This document shows, piece by piece, positions 7,342-17,988 of a DNA stretch of 64,000 bases (the stretch's first letter is position 1; each line of letters opens with the position of its first letter). The notes under the pieces were generated by a model. That model did no database searches, was not told the DNA's origin, and saw only the letters and a program-made list of their open reading frames with translations. Location: NCBI RefSeq assembly GCF_003001935.1, contig NZ_PVNG01000019.1, positions 62,001 to 126,000 of the forward strand, given 5' to 3'. The position numbers and the translations under genes were made by a program. Source of the DNA: Nonomuraea fuscirosea (GTDB lineage Bacteria > Actinomycetota > Actinomycetes > Streptosporangiales > Streptosporangiaceae).

Positions 7342-7805
7342 ACCACGAGCAGGAAGAACTCGCCCAGGCGCTGCGGACCCTCGCCCACCGCGAACCGGCC
7401 GGCCCGGCCCCGGTGCCGGAGCTGCTGCGCCGCGGTCGCCGGGCCAGGCGTACCCGTGCCGTGGTGAGCGCTCTGTCGGGCCTGGCTCTGGCCGCTGCGG
7501 CCGTTCTCGTGGTCGTCGGCACCGGCCCGGACGTCTCGCCGGCCGGTACGGTGCCGGTCGCGAGTACGTCTCCCACCCCGGACGGGGCGCCGCGTTCCGC
7601 GACTCTGATCCCGCTGCAGTACACGTTCCCGGCGGGGCAGTCGTACACGATCGGCCTGACCACGACCGGCGAGTTCTCCAAGGCGGACACCTTCGACACC
7701 ACGCCGCACGTGGTGGTCCGCGGCACCGACGAGTATCACCAGATCCAGTTCGGCCACCGCGTCATGCTCGTCAGGAGCGAGGACGTCGTGGTGACCGAGG
7801 CCTGA
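7338..7805 (+). CDS. Single-pass membrane protein, likely partner of the sigma factor
   Basis: 155 residues, overlapping the sigma gene by 4 bases (ATGA). The layout is cytoplasmic N-terminus (ELAQALRTLAHREP, RRGRRARRTR), one transmembrane helix (about residues 38-60, AVVSALSGLALAAAAVLVVV), then an extracytoplasmic Thr/Pro/Ser-rich linker and a small beta-rich domain. This topology is typical of proteins encoded with SigE-type sigma factors in actinomycetes. No ZAS zinc motif (HxxxCxxC) is present, so an anti-sigma activity is inferred only from position. Confidence 0.75.
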   Translation: MNHEQEELAQALRTLAHREPAGPAPVPELLRRGRRARRTRAVVSALSGLALAAAAVLVVVGTGPDVSPAGTVPVASTSPTPDGAPRSATLIPLQYTFPAGQSYTIGLTTTGEFSKADTFDTTPHVVVRGTDEYHQIQFGHRVMLVRSEDVVVTEA

Positions 7806-7880
7806 GAGTGCCGGGTGGTCCGGCTACCGACCGGCTCTGGAGGACGCGCCGCTGGGCTGAGGGAGACCCGTCCCTGGACG

Positions 7881-8231
7881 TCACTGATCGCCCGCTGGGG
7901 CTGCTCCGCGCGAGCCGTAGGCCGGGCCGAACACGACCAGCAGCGCCAGATCCTCCGTGATGTCCGTGAAGCGGTGTTCCTCACCTGCCGGAACGAAGAT
8001 CACCGCGCCGGGGCCGACCTCCTCGTCGCCGCTCGGTGTCGTGATCCTGGCCCGGCCCGCGGTCACCACGTAGATCTCGTCCTCGGTGTGCGGGCTCTGG
8101 GTGTCGACGCCGCCCGCTGGAACGCAGTACGTACCGACGGACAGGTCCGGCACCTTGAGCTGCTCGACCCAGTCGTTGGCGGCTCCGGCGGCCGGCGGCG
8201 CCCACTGTCCCGCTCCTTTGATGATCTGCAT
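7881..8231 (-). CDS. Small cupin-domain protein
   Basis: 116 residues forming one cupin barrel. Motif 1 appears as SPHTEDEIYVVTAGRARI (H and E metal ligands, Gly turn) and motif 2 as VIFVPAGEEHRFTDI (PxGxxHxF). The usual first His pair is partly replaced by SPH. It could be a metal-dependent isomerase, dioxygenase or binding protein; small single cupins are not assignable by sequence. It is transcribed convergently to the sigma/membrane-protein pair and follows the DHA2 exporter on the same strand. Confidence 0.85.
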   Translation of the reverse strand: MQIIKGAGQWAPPAAGAANDWVEQLKVPDLSVGTYCVPAGGVDTQSPHTEDEIYVVTAGRARITTPSGDEEVGPGAVIFVPAGEEHRFTDITEDLALLVVFGPAYGSRGAAPAGDQ

Positions 8232-8273
8232 GGTGGCGACCCTACCGGCATGCTCATGACGCCGGCCGGAGCG

Positions 8274-9731
8274 TTACGTGGCCGCGGTTCGAGGCAGCAG
8301 CAGCATCAGTGCGGCGGCCAGCAGATAGAGCACGATCCCCACCGGCAGTACGGCCGCGAACGCGTCGCCGAACCCCTGGAGCGGGGCGGCGTGGTCGTCC
8401 AGGGCGGTGAAGAAGAGGGTGCCCAGGGCGGCCACGCCGGCGGCGCCGCCGATCTGGGTCACCGTCGAGAGCACCCCACCGGCCGCGCCCGCGTCCTGGT
8501 CTGGGATGCCGGCCAGGATGACGTTGACCAGGATCGGCGCCGCCAGGCCCAGCCCCAGACCGCCGACGAAGAGTGCCGCCGCGAGCGTCCAGTATCCGGG
8601 GCTCTGACCGTCGCGGACGGCGAACCACAACAGCGCCTGCGACGCGGCCAGGGCCAGCGAGCCGGTCACCAGCAGTGCCCGGCCCGCTCTGGCCGCCAGG
8701 GCGACGCCGAGGCCGGAGGTGAGGATGGACCCGATCGCGTAGGGCAGGATCACCAGACCGGTCTCCCAGGCGGTGCGTCCGGTGCCGGTCTGCAGGTAGA
8801 TCGACAGCGTCAGGAAGAACGCGCCGATGGCGCCGAAGAAGAACAGGGAGGCCGTCAGTCCCGCGCCGAAGCTGCGCACCCGCAGCAGCGCCGGGTCGAG
8901 CACGGGCTGCCCGCCCCGCCGCGTGACTCTCCCCTCGTAGGCGAGGAACGCGCACAGCGCCGCCACTCCGGCGGCCAGCAGCGCGAAGCCCCACCACGGC
9001 CAGCCCCAGTCGTGCCCCTGGACCAGGGGCAGCAGCACCAGCACCACACTCGACGTCAGCAGCGCCGCGCCGGCGACATCAGGCGCGGCCCGGTGCCGCC
9101 TCCTGGATTCCGGCAGGACGCGGGAGCCGAGGACGAGTGCGAGGGCCGCGATCGGCACGTTCACCCAGAAGATGGTCCGCCAGCCCAGGCCGAACAGGTC
9201 CGCGTCGACCAGGAACCCGCCCATCAGCGGCCCGGCCACCGCGGCCAGCCCTTGGACGGCCCCGTACGCGCCGAACGCCTTGGCCAGTTCCGCCGGGTGG
9301 AACGAGGACCGGATGATCCCGAACACCTGCGGGACCATCAGGCCGCCGGCCAGGCCCTGCAGCACCCGCGTGCCGATCAGCATCGACGGGCCCGTCGCCA
9401 GGGCGCACGCCGCGGACGCGACGGCGAAGACCGCCAGGCTGGCCAGGAACATCCGCCGACGGCCGTGGTCGTCGCCGATCCTGCCGCCGATGATCAGACC
9501 GGAGCCCAGTGCGAGGACGTACCCGGCCAGCATCCACTGCACCTGGGCCTGGCTCGCGTGCAGTTCGGCCGCGATCGCCGGTGCGGCGACCGTGACGATC
9601 GTGGCGTCCAGCAGGTCCATGAACGAGGCGAACAGCACCACGAGCAGGGCGATCCCGGCGGCCCGGCCGGCCAGCGCATCTGCTCGGGGCTCCCCGCGGA
9701 AGACGGGGTCGGAAGTGGTGTTTGAACTCAT
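8274..9731 (-). CDS. MFS drug exporter, DHA2 (14-TM) family
   Basis: 485 residues from ATG 9731. The first helix carries LLVVLFASFMDLLDATIVTV and is followed by the DHA2 loop IGGRIGDDHGRRRMFLASL (motif A) and the motif C region GPLMGGFLVD. Long hydrophobic segments are consistent with 14 helices, and there is no ATP-binding domain. The EmrB/QacA group exports toxic compounds with proton antiport. It is divergent from a WYL-domain regulator with only about 53 bases between, so that regulator probably controls it. Confidence 0.92.
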   Translation of the reverse strand: MSSNTTSDPVFRGEPRADALAGRAAGIALLVVLFASFMDLLDATIVTVAAPAIAAELHASQAQVQWMLAGYVLALGSGLIIGGRIGDDHGRRRMFLASLAVFAVASAACALATGPSMLIGTRVLQGLAGGLMVPQVFGIIRSSFHPAELAKAFGAYGAVQGLAAVAGPLMGGFLVDADLFGLGWRTIFWVNVPIAALALVLGSRVLPESRRRHRAAPDVAGAALLTSSVVLVLLPLVQGHDWGWPWWGFALLAAGVAALCAFLAYEGRVTRRGGQPVLDPALLRVRSFGAGLTASLFFFGAIGAFFLTLSIYLQTGTGRTAWETGLVILPYAIGSILTSGLGVALAARAGRALLVTGSLALAASQALLWFAVRDGQSPGYWTLAAALFVGGLGLGLAAPILVNVILAGIPDQDAGAAGGVLSTVTQIGGAAGVAALGTLFFTALDDHAAPLQGFGDAFAAVLPVGIVLYLLAAALMLLLPRTAAT

Positions 9732-9784
9732 GCGCCACACCGTGACAGCGGTCGCGGACACCGGCTGACCGCCATTCGCCCACA

Positions 9785-10786
9785 ATGGAGCCCATGGCCA
9801 CCACGTCCTCCCGCCTGCTCAGGCTGCTGTCCCTGCTCGGGGCCCGCTCGAACTGGTCCGGGCGGGACCTGGCCGGCAGGCTCGGCATCAGCACCCGCAC
9901 CCTGCGCCGTGACGTGGAGAGCCTGCGCGAGCTGGGTTACCCGGTCCAGGCCCTCATGGGTCCCGACGGCGGCTACCGGCTCGGCACGGGCGGCCGGCTG
10001 CCTCCGCTGCTGCTCGACGACGAGCAGGCGGTCGCCGTCGCCGTCGCCCTCCAGACCGCGCCGGCCAGCGTGGCCGGCCTCGACGACGCCGCCGCCCGCG
10101 CCCTGACCAGCATCAGACAGGTCATGCCCGCCCACCTTCGGGCCGAGGTCGACGCGATGCACCTGACCGCCATCCGCAACTTCTGGGAGTTCCCCGCGCC
10201 ACCCGTCGACCCGGGCACGCTCAAGGCCGTCGGCTCCGCCGTCCGCAACGGGCACCTGCTGCGCTTCGACTACCGCACCCCCGGCAGCCACCGCCCCGAT
10301 CCGGGCGATCCCGGCTTCACCCCACCGCTACGGGTCGAACCCCACCACCTCCTCATGTGGGCCGGCCGCTGGTACCTCGTCGCCTACACCCCGGCCACCG
10401 ACGCCTGGGGCGTCTACCGGGTGGACCGCATCCACGCCTACGCACCCACCGGGACCCCGTTCCGCCGCCGCGAACCTCCCGAACCCAACGTCGCCCACTA
10501 CGTGATGACCAGCCACGACAGAGGCGACACCCCGGCCCCGTGGCCGTGCCTCGGCACCGTCCTGATGGAGCTGCCGGCCGACGTCGTCGCCCGATGGGCG
10601 CCCGGCGGCTCCGTCATCGAGTACGTCACTCCGACCCGGACCCGCATCACCCTCGGCGCATGGTCCTGGGCCGGGATCGCCGGCCTGCTCGCCACCTTCG
10701 ACGCCGACATCACCGCCATCGAACCGGACGAACTGAAGGACGCCTGCCGCACCCTCGCCCGCCGCTACCGGCGCGCCGCCGGGTAG
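9785..10786 (+). CDS. HTH-WYL transcriptional regulator
   Basis: 333 residues. The N-terminal HTH_11/DeoR-type domain is clear (RLLRLLSLLGARSNWSGRDL, LGISTRTLRRDVESLRELGY). The middle is the WYL domain, with LLMWAGRWYLVAYTP replacing WYL by WYLVAY and VYRVDRIHAY, followed by the WCX C-terminal domain (about residues 240-330). WYL proteins respond to nucleic-acid or small-molecule ligands and often repress a divergent gene, here the DHA2 exporter. ATG 9794 (MATTSS) is an alternative start. Confidence 0.92.
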   Translation: MEPMATTSSRLLRLLSLLGARSNWSGRDLAGRLGISTRTLRRDVESLRELGYPVQALMGPDGGYRLGTGGRLPPLLLDDEQAVAVAVALQTAPASVAGLDDAAARALTSIRQVMPAHLRAEVDAMHLTAIRNFWEFPAPPVDPGTLKAVGSAVRNGHLLRFDYRTPGSHRPDPGDPGFTPPLRVEPHHLLMWAGRWYLVAYTPATDAWGVYRVDRIHAYAPTGTPFRRREPPEPNVAHYVMTSHDRGDTPAPWPCLGTVLMELPADVVARWAPGGSVIEYVTPTRTRITLGAWSWAGIAGLLATFDADITAIEPDELKDACRTLARRYRRAAG

Positions 10787-10882
10787 CCGCGAACCGGCGC
10801 CACCGTCCTGCTCGCCCGGCCGTAGCATGCAGATCTTCGCGTCATCGGAACGGGGACCTCGACAAGGGAGGAAGTGTTGCGC

Positions 10883-12418
10883 ATGGCAGGAAAGCAGGGG
10901 AAGGCTCGTCCGTCCATCTACCAGCAGTTACGTGACGGCGCCGAGGAACTGCTCGACGAGCCCGGCAGCTCGGCGACGGTGTGGATGCCGGGGGCGCGGG
11001 ACGGCGTGCTGATCTACCACTGGAACGGCCGGGCCGACGAGGAGGAGCTGCGGCGGCTGTCCACGGCGATCGGCACGCTCAAGCCCGCCGCCGTGCGCAA
11101 GGCGATCGGCGAGGCCCGGATCATCTCGCTGGTGGACGCCCTGCTGGCGGACGTCAGCTCCGCCGGCCTGGACCATGAAGGGGTCTACGACCTTGCGTAC
11201 GCGCTGGCCACCGAATCGGACGAGCGCGAGGCCGTCAAGCTGGGGATCGCGCTGCTGGGGCTGTTCGACGCCGAGCACCACCGCGACGAGCTCATGACGT
11301 TCGGGCGGCACGACGAGTTCACGTTGTACGCGATGACCGCCCTGCGCAACACCGGCGGGGACGCGACCGCCGACCTGTGGGCCCTGGCCAGGCAGGTGCG
11401 CGGGTGGGGGCGGATCCACCTGGTCGAACGCCTGGCGCAGGTGTCCGATCCGGCTGTGCGCGAGTGGATCGTCCGCGAGGGCTTCCGCAACGACGTGGCG
11501 ACCGCCTACCTCGCCGGGACCGCCGCCGGGTGCGGTGACCTCGCGGGCCGGCTCGCCGGTACGCCGGACGACGAGCTGCTGGACGCGGCGGGCGAGATCC
11601 TGACGGCCCTCACCGACGAGGACGGGCCGGTCGCCGGCATGTCCGGCTACCAGGAGGGGCGGCGGGCGGCCGAGCTGTACCTGGGCCACATCGAGGCCCG
11701 TACCGGTGGCACTGGTGCCGGTGGGGCCGCTGCCGGCGGGGACGGTTCTGCTGCGAGGCCGGGTGCGGGGGAACTGCGGCACCTTCTGTACGTTCATGCC
11801 TTGCGCGAGTACGCCGACGAGCACTGGCCCGAGCTGCTGCCACGCTGCACGGAGATCCTGGCCCGCCCGCTCTGGGCCGAGCTGGCCACCGCCGCCCTGG
11901 CCGGGGCGGACGACGACGCCGCGTTCGGCCGTGCCGTACGGGCGTGCGAGCTGCTGGGCATCCCGACCGCCGGCGCCCTGCGGGCCCGGCTGCGCGCCGA
12001 TCCGTACGGTGCGGCGCACTGGTACGCCCTGATGCGGCAGGCGACACCACAGGACGTGGACGAGATCCTCGCCCTGGCCGCGGAGATCCTCCCGCTGGCC
12101 GAGATCGCCTCAGGACCGGGGCAGGACCTCGGGCTCGGCCCCGCCCGCCGCCCCCACCGGGCTCTCGACCTGGTCCTGCAGAGCCTGGACGCCTGGCCTG
12201 GACACGGCTGGCCGCTGATCGCGGCGGGCCTGGCCAGCCCGGTCGTCCGCAACCGCAACCTCGCCATCCGGGCCCTGGCCGCCTGGGACCACGCCACGTT
12301 GCCGCCCGAGGCGCGTACCGCCGTGGCGGCGGCCCTGCGTGCGGAACCGGACGCCGGCGTACGGGAGCGCCTGGAACGCCTGCACGAGGGAGGCGCCGAG
12401 CCCATCGCCCCACGCTGA
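10883..12418 (+). CDS. Large hypothetical protein with HEAT-like helical repeats
   Basis: 511 residues, not recognised as a named family. An agggagga Shine-Dalgarno (10865-10872) fits ATG 10883 (MAGKQGKARPS) better than GTG 10874, which lies only one base away from it. After a short N-terminal domain (LLDEPGSSATVWMPGARDGV), nearly the whole chain is paired alpha helices rich in Ala/Leu with conserved spacing (for example DLWALARQVRGWGRIHLVER, and NRNLAIRALAAWD), resembling HEAT/ARM repeats that scaffold proteins. A Gly/Ala-rich linker lies around residues 275-295. No catalytic motif is seen. It stands alone between the WYL gene and the convergent permease. Confidence 0.75.
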   Translation: MAGKQGKARPSIYQQLRDGAEELLDEPGSSATVWMPGARDGVLIYHWNGRADEEELRRLSTAIGTLKPAAVRKAIGEARIISLVDALLADVSSAGLDHEGVYDLAYALATESDEREAVKLGIALLGLFDAEHHRDELMTFGRHDEFTLYAMTALRNTGGDATADLWALARQVRGWGRIHLVERLAQVSDPAVREWIVREGFRNDVATAYLAGTAAGCGDLAGRLAGTPDDELLDAAGEILTALTDEDGPVAGMSGYQEGRRAAELYLGHIEARTGGTGAGGAAAGGDGSAARPGAGELRHLLYVHALREYADEHWPELLPRCTEILARPLWAELATAALAGADDDAAFGRAVRACELLGIPTAGALRARLRADPYGAAHWYALMRQATPQDVDEILALAAEILPLAEIASGPGQDLGLGPARRPHRALDLVLQSLDAWPGHGWPLIAAGLASPVVRNRNLAIRALAAWDHATLPPEARTAVAAALRAEPDAGVRERLERLHEGGAEPIAPR

Positions 12419-12448
12419 CACCGTCGGAACCGGCGGAGGCCCGGGCGG

Positions 12449-14928
12449 TCAGGTTTCGGCGAGGGCGGCCACCGGGGTGGCCCGGGCCGCGCGCCGGCCG
12501 GGCAGGACCGAGGCGAGGACGCCGGCGATGACGGCCACCACCGTGACCCCGAGTGTCTGCGGCACCGACATGGCGAACTGGATGTTCTCCAGGTTCAGCT
12601 CGCCGCTGACCGCGTACGCGCCGATCCAGCCGAAGAACGCCCCTGCGGCGATGCCGACGACCGCGCCGGCCAGGCTGAGCAGCATCGCCTCGATGGCGAG
12701 CATCCAGCGCAGCTGCCGGCGTTGCAGCCCGAGGGCGCGCAGCAGCGCGGACTCGCGGGTACGTTCCAGCACCGACAGGCCGAGGGTGTTGCCCACGCCG
12801 ACGAGCGCGATCAGCACCGCCACCGCGAGCAGCATCGTGGACATGGCCAGCAGCCGGTCCATGGCCGTGTGGTAGATCAGCTTCGCCGTCAGCCCGCCGC
12901 CGACCTCCGCGCCGGTCAGAGGCTCGGCCACGGTACGCAGGTGCGAGCGCAGCGCGGTGATGTCGGTCCCCGGCCGCGCCTTGGCCCAGACCGCGCCGAG
13001 CGGGGCGCCGGCGTCGAGGGCCGCGAGCACACGGGGCGCGACGACCAGGCCGTCGGTGGGCGCGAGCGGGTCGCCCCGCACCGGCAGGGTGACCGATCCC
13101 GACCGGCCGGTGACGGTGAGCCGGCTGCCGTTCCTGATGCCGGCGTCTTCGAGCAGGTACGGGTCGGCGAGGACGACGTCGGCGGCGATCGGCGGGCGCG
13201 GCGCCCACAGGGTGGTCATCGCGTCGGCGCCGGGACCCTGCGCCAGGACGCGCTTCGAGCCCCCGCGGACCTTGATGGTCACCCGCGTCGTGCGCACCCC
13301 CTTGGCGTCGGTGATCCCGGCGATCGCGGCGACGTCGCCGACGGTGCCGGCCGGCAGCGGCCCGGTGAGCATCGACACGGTGACGTCAACGGGGAAGCGG
13401 GCGTCGAGATTGTGGTCGGCCGTCGCCTTCATGCTCTCCGCGCCGACCTGGAGGGCGACGACGAGCCCGACGGCGAGCATCAGCGCGGCGCCGGTCGCGG
13501 TCGCCCGGCCGGGGTTGCGCAGCGTGTCGGCGGTGGCCAGCCGCGCGGTCGGGCCGGTACGACGCAGGGGGGAGCCGAGGCCGCGCAGCAGCGGCGGCAG
13601 GTACGACCCGACGGAGGCGAGCAGCCCGACGGCGCAGACGAACGACCCGCCGATGGAGTACGCCAGCGCGAACAGCGTGTCGGTGAAGCCCAGCCCGATC
13701 CCGGCCAGCCCGAGGACGACCAGGGCCGGCGGCCCGGCCCGGCGGACGAGCGGGGCCCGGCGCCCGATCGCGTCGCCGGCGACGGTACGCAGCGCCTCCA
13801 GGGGCGCGATCATGGCCGCCCGGCGCGCCGGCACCAGGACCGACAGCACCGCGATCGCGACCCCCACGACGGCGACGGCGACCACCTGCCAGGCCGGGAC
13901 GCTGAGCGCCTGGTCCAGCACGACCGCGACCACGGCCGAGAGCGCCAGGCCGAGCCCGACGCCGAGCAGCGACCCGATGACGCCGATCGCGCCCGCCTCG
14001 GCGAGCAGGCCGCGCCGGATGTGGTCGCGCCGGCCGCCGACCGCCCTGAGCAGCCCGATCTGCCGGCGCCGCTGCGCGACCAGGATCAGGAACGTGTTCA
14101 CGATCATGATGCCGCCGACCAGCAGCGCGACCGCCCCGAACACCAGCAGGAGCAGCTGGAAGACGTAGATGCCCTGGGTCCGCTGGGAGATGAGGCGCTG
14201 GACCATCCCGGCGGACGTCTCCACCCGGTCGCGGCCTCCGGCCACCGCCTCGACCCGTTCGGCGAGCCGCCCCTGCGAGAGGGTGCCGTCGCCGATGACG
14301 AGGATCTCCGTCTGTTCCGACACGCGGATCGAGTCCGCGGCGGTGTAGAAGGAGGGGGCGACGAAGGAGTTCAGCGTCAGCCCCGACAGCAGCGAGTCGC
14401 CCTGATGGGTGAGCCCGGTGACGGTCAGCGTCGCGGAGGTGTTCCTGTCGGTGATCGTGATCCGGTCGCCGGTCTTCAGGTTGAGCTGCCGCGCGGTGAC
14501 ATCGCCGAGGACGATGTCGCCGGGCCCGCCGGGCCAGCGTCCCTCGGTCAGGTCGGTCCAGCGCAGTTTCGGGTTGTCCGGGAGCGACTGCACCTGCACC
14601 CAGTCGGAGGAGCCGCTCACCCAGCCACGGGACAGGAGGCTGAGGTCCGCCGAGGCGACTCCGGCCACCTGCTCGATCCGGGCGGCCAGGCGGGCTTGTG
14701 CGGCCCGGTCGCCGGTGCGGGCGGTGACCACGACGTCCGTCTCGGAGACCCGGGCGATGATGTTCCGCTCGAACGTCTTCGTCTCGCCGGCCAGCACGGT
14801 CACGGAGGCGGTGAGGTAACCGACGCTGATCATGATCGCGACGATGACGGCGACCACGCGGCGCGGGTTGTGCCGCAGCTCGGCGAGCGCGTTGCGGGCC
14901 ATGGGGAAGCGCGTCGGACGGCCGGTGG

Positions 14929-14932
<4 letters not shown>
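12449..14932 (-). CDS. FtsX/MacB-type ABC transporter permease
   Basis: 827 residues with two FtsX modules. The N-terminal helix (AVIVAIMISVGYLTASVTVL) is followed by a large MacB-like periplasmic domain, then three helices, and the pattern is repeated in the C-terminal half (final module IALVGVGNTLGLSVLERTRE). The segments RRRQIGLLRAVGGRRDHIRR and RESALLRALGLQRRQLRWML are the coupling-helix signatures of the FtsX group. It is translated with the upstream ATPase (4-base ATGA overlap at 14929). Such systems export peptides, lipids or siderophores, or sense cell-envelope drugs. Confidence 0.92.
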
Positions 14933-15699
<767 letters not shown>

Positions 15700-15799
15700 G
15701 GGTGCCCTGTCTGTCGCTGGTGATTCGGTTGCCGGGTGCCCAACGTAGGCAGCCGCGGGCGGAAGCGGATCTGTCTGCGGTCCGGACTTCTGGACGGCG

Positions 15800-15815
15800 T
15801 CTGCGACCGTGGTCG
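15800..15815. promoter_or_regulatory. Shared 16-bp box upstream of the ABC exporter operon
   Basis: TCTGCGACCGTGGTCG is found here, about 100 bases before the ATPase start, and again inverted at 17989-18004 in front of the histidine-kinase gene. Its core is an inverted repeat CGACC-GT-GGTCG. Exact sharing of 16 bases between two promoters of functionally linked operons suggests a binding site of the response regulator encoded between them. Confidence 0.6.
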
Positions 15816-15867
15816 TAGGGCGAGAGCGTCCAGGTCGTAGGGCAAGAGCGCCCAGGTGGTAAGGCGG
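15811..15867. repeat. 22-bp direct repeats next to the shared box
   Basis: Two nearly identical 22-bp units begin at 15811 and 15833 (ggtcgtagggcgagagcg and ggtcgtagggcaagagcg), followed by a decayed third (ggtggtaagg) at 15855. Each starts with the GGTCG half-site of the box. A 22-base period equals about two helix turns, which would place regulator protomers on one face of the DNA. Confidence 0.65.
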
Positions 15868-15912
15868 GCCGCGGCCGGTGGCGTCGGGGTGCGACGAGGA
15901 GTGTGGACGGAC

Positions 15913-15966
15913 GCGGAGGGACACAGAGGGATACGGAGGGACACGGGGGACACGGAGGGACGCGCG
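15913..15966. repeat. Short ggaggga(c/t)ac tandem repeats
   Basis: Degenerate 11-13-base units of the type cggagggacac occur about four to five times in a row between the response-regulator stop and the ABC promoter. The stretch is purine-rich and has no gene. It may be a replication-slippage product. Confidence 0.55.
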
Positions 15967-15990
15967 TGAACGGGAGGACGCGGCCCGGGG

Positions 15991-16656
15991 TTATCGACGG
16001 TCGGGGGTGGCCAGGCCGGTCTCGAAGGCGAAGAGGACCAGCGCGACCCGGTCGCGGCAGCGCAGTTTCGCCAGCAGGTTGCCGACGTGGGTCTTCACCG
16101 TGCCCTCGGCCAGGTGCAGCCGGGCCGCGATCTCGGTGTTGGTGGCCCCGGTCGCGATGGCGTCGAGCACCTCGGCCTCCCGTGGCGTGATCAGCGCGAG
16201 GCGTTCGTCGGTGGCGGCCGGCCCGCCCGGCAGCCGGTCGGCGAAGTGGGCGATCAGCCGCCGGGTCGCGGACGGCGCGACGACCGAGCCGCCGGCGGCG
16301 ACGCCGCGGACCGCCGCCAGCAGCTCCTCCTGGCGGGCGTCCTTGAGCATGAAGCCGGCCGCGCCCGCGCGCAGCGCCGCGAAGACGTACTCGTCCAGGT
16401 CGAACGTGGTCAGGATGAGCACCCGCGCCGGATGCCCGAGCCGGGTCAGCCGCCTGGTCGCCTCGACGCCGTCCATGACCGGCATCCGGACGTCCATCAG
16501 CACCACGTCGGCGGTGAGGCCGCGCAGCTTCGTGACCGCCTCCCGGCCGTCACCGGCCTCGCCCACCACGGTCAGGTCGTCCTGCGACTCGATCATCATC
16601 CGCAGCCCGGCGCGGACGAGCCGCTGGTCGTCGACGAGGAACAGGCTGAGCGTCAT
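15991..16656 (-). CDS. NarL/LuxR-type response regulator
   Basis: 221 residues. The receiver domain starts MTLSLFLVDDQRLVRAGLRM with acidic DD, the phospho-acceptor Asp is in DVVLMDVRMPVMDGVEA, and the switch Thr and Lys are in VLILTTFD and MLKDA. The C-terminal LuxR HTH reads LITPREAEVLDAIATGATNT and EIAARLHLAEGTVKTHVGN. It overlaps the kinase stop by 4 bases. With the kinase it forms the two-component operon located upstream of the ABC exporter, which it probably controls through the shared box. Confidence 0.95.
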   Translation of the reverse strand: MTLSLFLVDDQRLVRAGLRMMIESQDDLTVVGEAGDGREAVTKLRGLTADVVLMDVRMPVMDGVEATRRLTRLGHPARVLILTTFDLDEYVFAALRAGAAGFMLKDARQEELLAAVRGVAAGGSVVAPSATRRLIAHFADRLPGGPAATDERLALITPREAEVLDAIATGATNTEIAARLHLAEGTVKTHVGNLLAKLRCRDRVALVLFAFETGLATPDRR

Positions 16657-17948
16657 CCGGCCGCCGCCCCCGTCGCCCGGTGCGCCGGCAGGACCGCGTG
16701 CACCTCGAAGCCGCCGCCGGCGCACGGGCCCGCGGTCAGGGTGCCGTCGTGCAGCTGCACCCGTTCGCGCATCGCCACCAGCCCGGTGCCCCGACCGTCG
16801 GGCTCCACGGCGTCGCCGCGGCCCTCGGACTCCACGGCGGTGCCGCGGCCGTCGTCACGCACGCGGACGGTGACCTCGTGGCCGGTGACGGTGATGGCGA
16901 CCTGCGCACGGGCGGCCGGGCCGGCGTGGCGGAGCACGTTCGTCAGGCTCTCCTGGACGATCCGGTACACCGTCACCCCGGCCAGCGGGCTCATGGCGCC
17001 CGGGTCGCCCTGGACGCGGAGCCGGGCCCGGCCGCCGAGGCGGGCCACCAGGTCGGCGACGTCGTCGAGCCCGACGGCCGGCCGGTAGTCGGCGGCCGGT
17101 CCAGGCTCGTGCCGGCGCAGCATCGCCACCACCTGGCGCAGCTCGTCGAGCGCCTCCCTGGAGGTGTCGGCGATCACCGTGAGGATCTCCTGGGACCGGT
17201 GCGGATGGCGCGCCACCATCGCCCGGCCGCCCTCGGCCTGCACGGCGATGACGGCCAGCGAGTGTGCCACCAGGTCGTGGATCTCGCGGGCCACCTCGTG
17301 GCGTTCGTCGTCGGCGGCCCGGCGGATCGCGCGCTCCCGCTCGGCCAGCGCGGACTGCTGCCGCTCGGCGCGTTCCCGCTCCTGCCGCACCAGCAGTTCC
17401 TCGCGCTCGCGGGCCCGGCGGCCGACGACGAACGCGGCGACGACGACGGCGCCGTGGCCGACGATCGAAGTCACCCAGCTCCCCAGGGACGGCGCCTCCA
17501 GCTGGACGCTGAGCCATCTGGCCGGCCCGATCACCGCTCCGGCGAGCCCCACCGCCAGCGCGGCCCTGGCCGCCGTGGTCGTCGACCAGCGGGCCAGGCT
17601 GTGCACGACGACCGGCACGGCCACGACCGACACCGTCGGGTCCTGCAGCACGACGACGTGCAGCGCGGCGGCGACGGTCACGGTGACCAGCGCCGCCCAC
17701 GGGCAGGCCCGGCGCAGCACCAGCGGCACGCACATCGCCACGACGAGCGCCGCGTGCGGCAGGTACGGCAGGATGACGACGCCCGCCACGGCCAGCCCGA
17801 CGGCGAGCCCGGCATCACGCAGCAGCCGCCCGGCGGGGTGGGTGTCACGCAGCAGCCGGGCGGCCGGGTGAGTGCGGCGCGGCAGGGGGGCGGCCACGCC
17901 GGGTTCACGCGGCGGCCGGGTGACGGTGGAGCGGTGCGGGGCAGGCAT
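16653..17948 (-). CDS. NarL-type sensor histidine kinase (HisKA_3)
   Basis: About 431 residues from ATG 17948 (17987 is an alternative without a ribosome site). Four to five hydrophobic helices (about residues 30-160) form the sensor, without a large extracellular loop, so it is likely an intramembrane or envelope-stress sensor. The phospho-acceptor is in EVAREIHDLVAHSLAVIAVQ, the N-box in VQESLTNVLRHAG and the G-box in VRVRDDGRGTA...GTGLVAMRERV. An imperfect sequence repeat (AVESEGRGDAVEPDGRG) is inserted in the ATP-lid region. It is co-translated with the response regulator. Confidence 0.94.
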   Translation of the reverse strand: MPAPHRSTVTRPPREPGVAAPLPRRTHPAARLLRDTHPAGRLLRDAGLAVGLAVAGVVILPYLPHAALVVAMCVPLVLRRACPWAALVTVTVAAALHVVVLQDPTVSVVAVPVVVHSLARWSTTTAARAALAVGLAGAVIGPARWLSVQLEAPSLGSWVTSIVGHGAVVVAAFVVGRRAREREELLVRQERERAERQQSALAERERAIRRAADDERHEVAREIHDLVAHSLAVIAVQAEGGRAMVARHPHRSQEILTVIADTSREALDELRQVVAMLRRHEPGPAADYRPAVGLDDVADLVARLGGRARLRVQGDPGAMSPLAGVTVYRIVQESLTNVLRHAGPAARAQVAITVTGHEVTVRVRDDGRGTAVESEGRGDAVEPDGRGTGLVAMRERVQLHDGTLTAGPCAGGGFEVHAVLPAHRATGAAAG

Positions 17949-17988
17949 GGCGCCTACCACCGTAGACGGGACCAGCGCCGTTGCCATC

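Noticed and set aside
7815..9725. Long plus-strand open frame opposite the DHA2 exporter (636 codons)
   Set aside because: Arg/Gly/Gln-rich translation without any domain; it is the mirror of the exporter gene, which has clear motifs. Typical for GC-rich DNA.
15702..15924. N-terminal extension of the ABC ATPase
   Set aside because: The region holds repeats and a promoter; ATG 15699 starts the normal family length.
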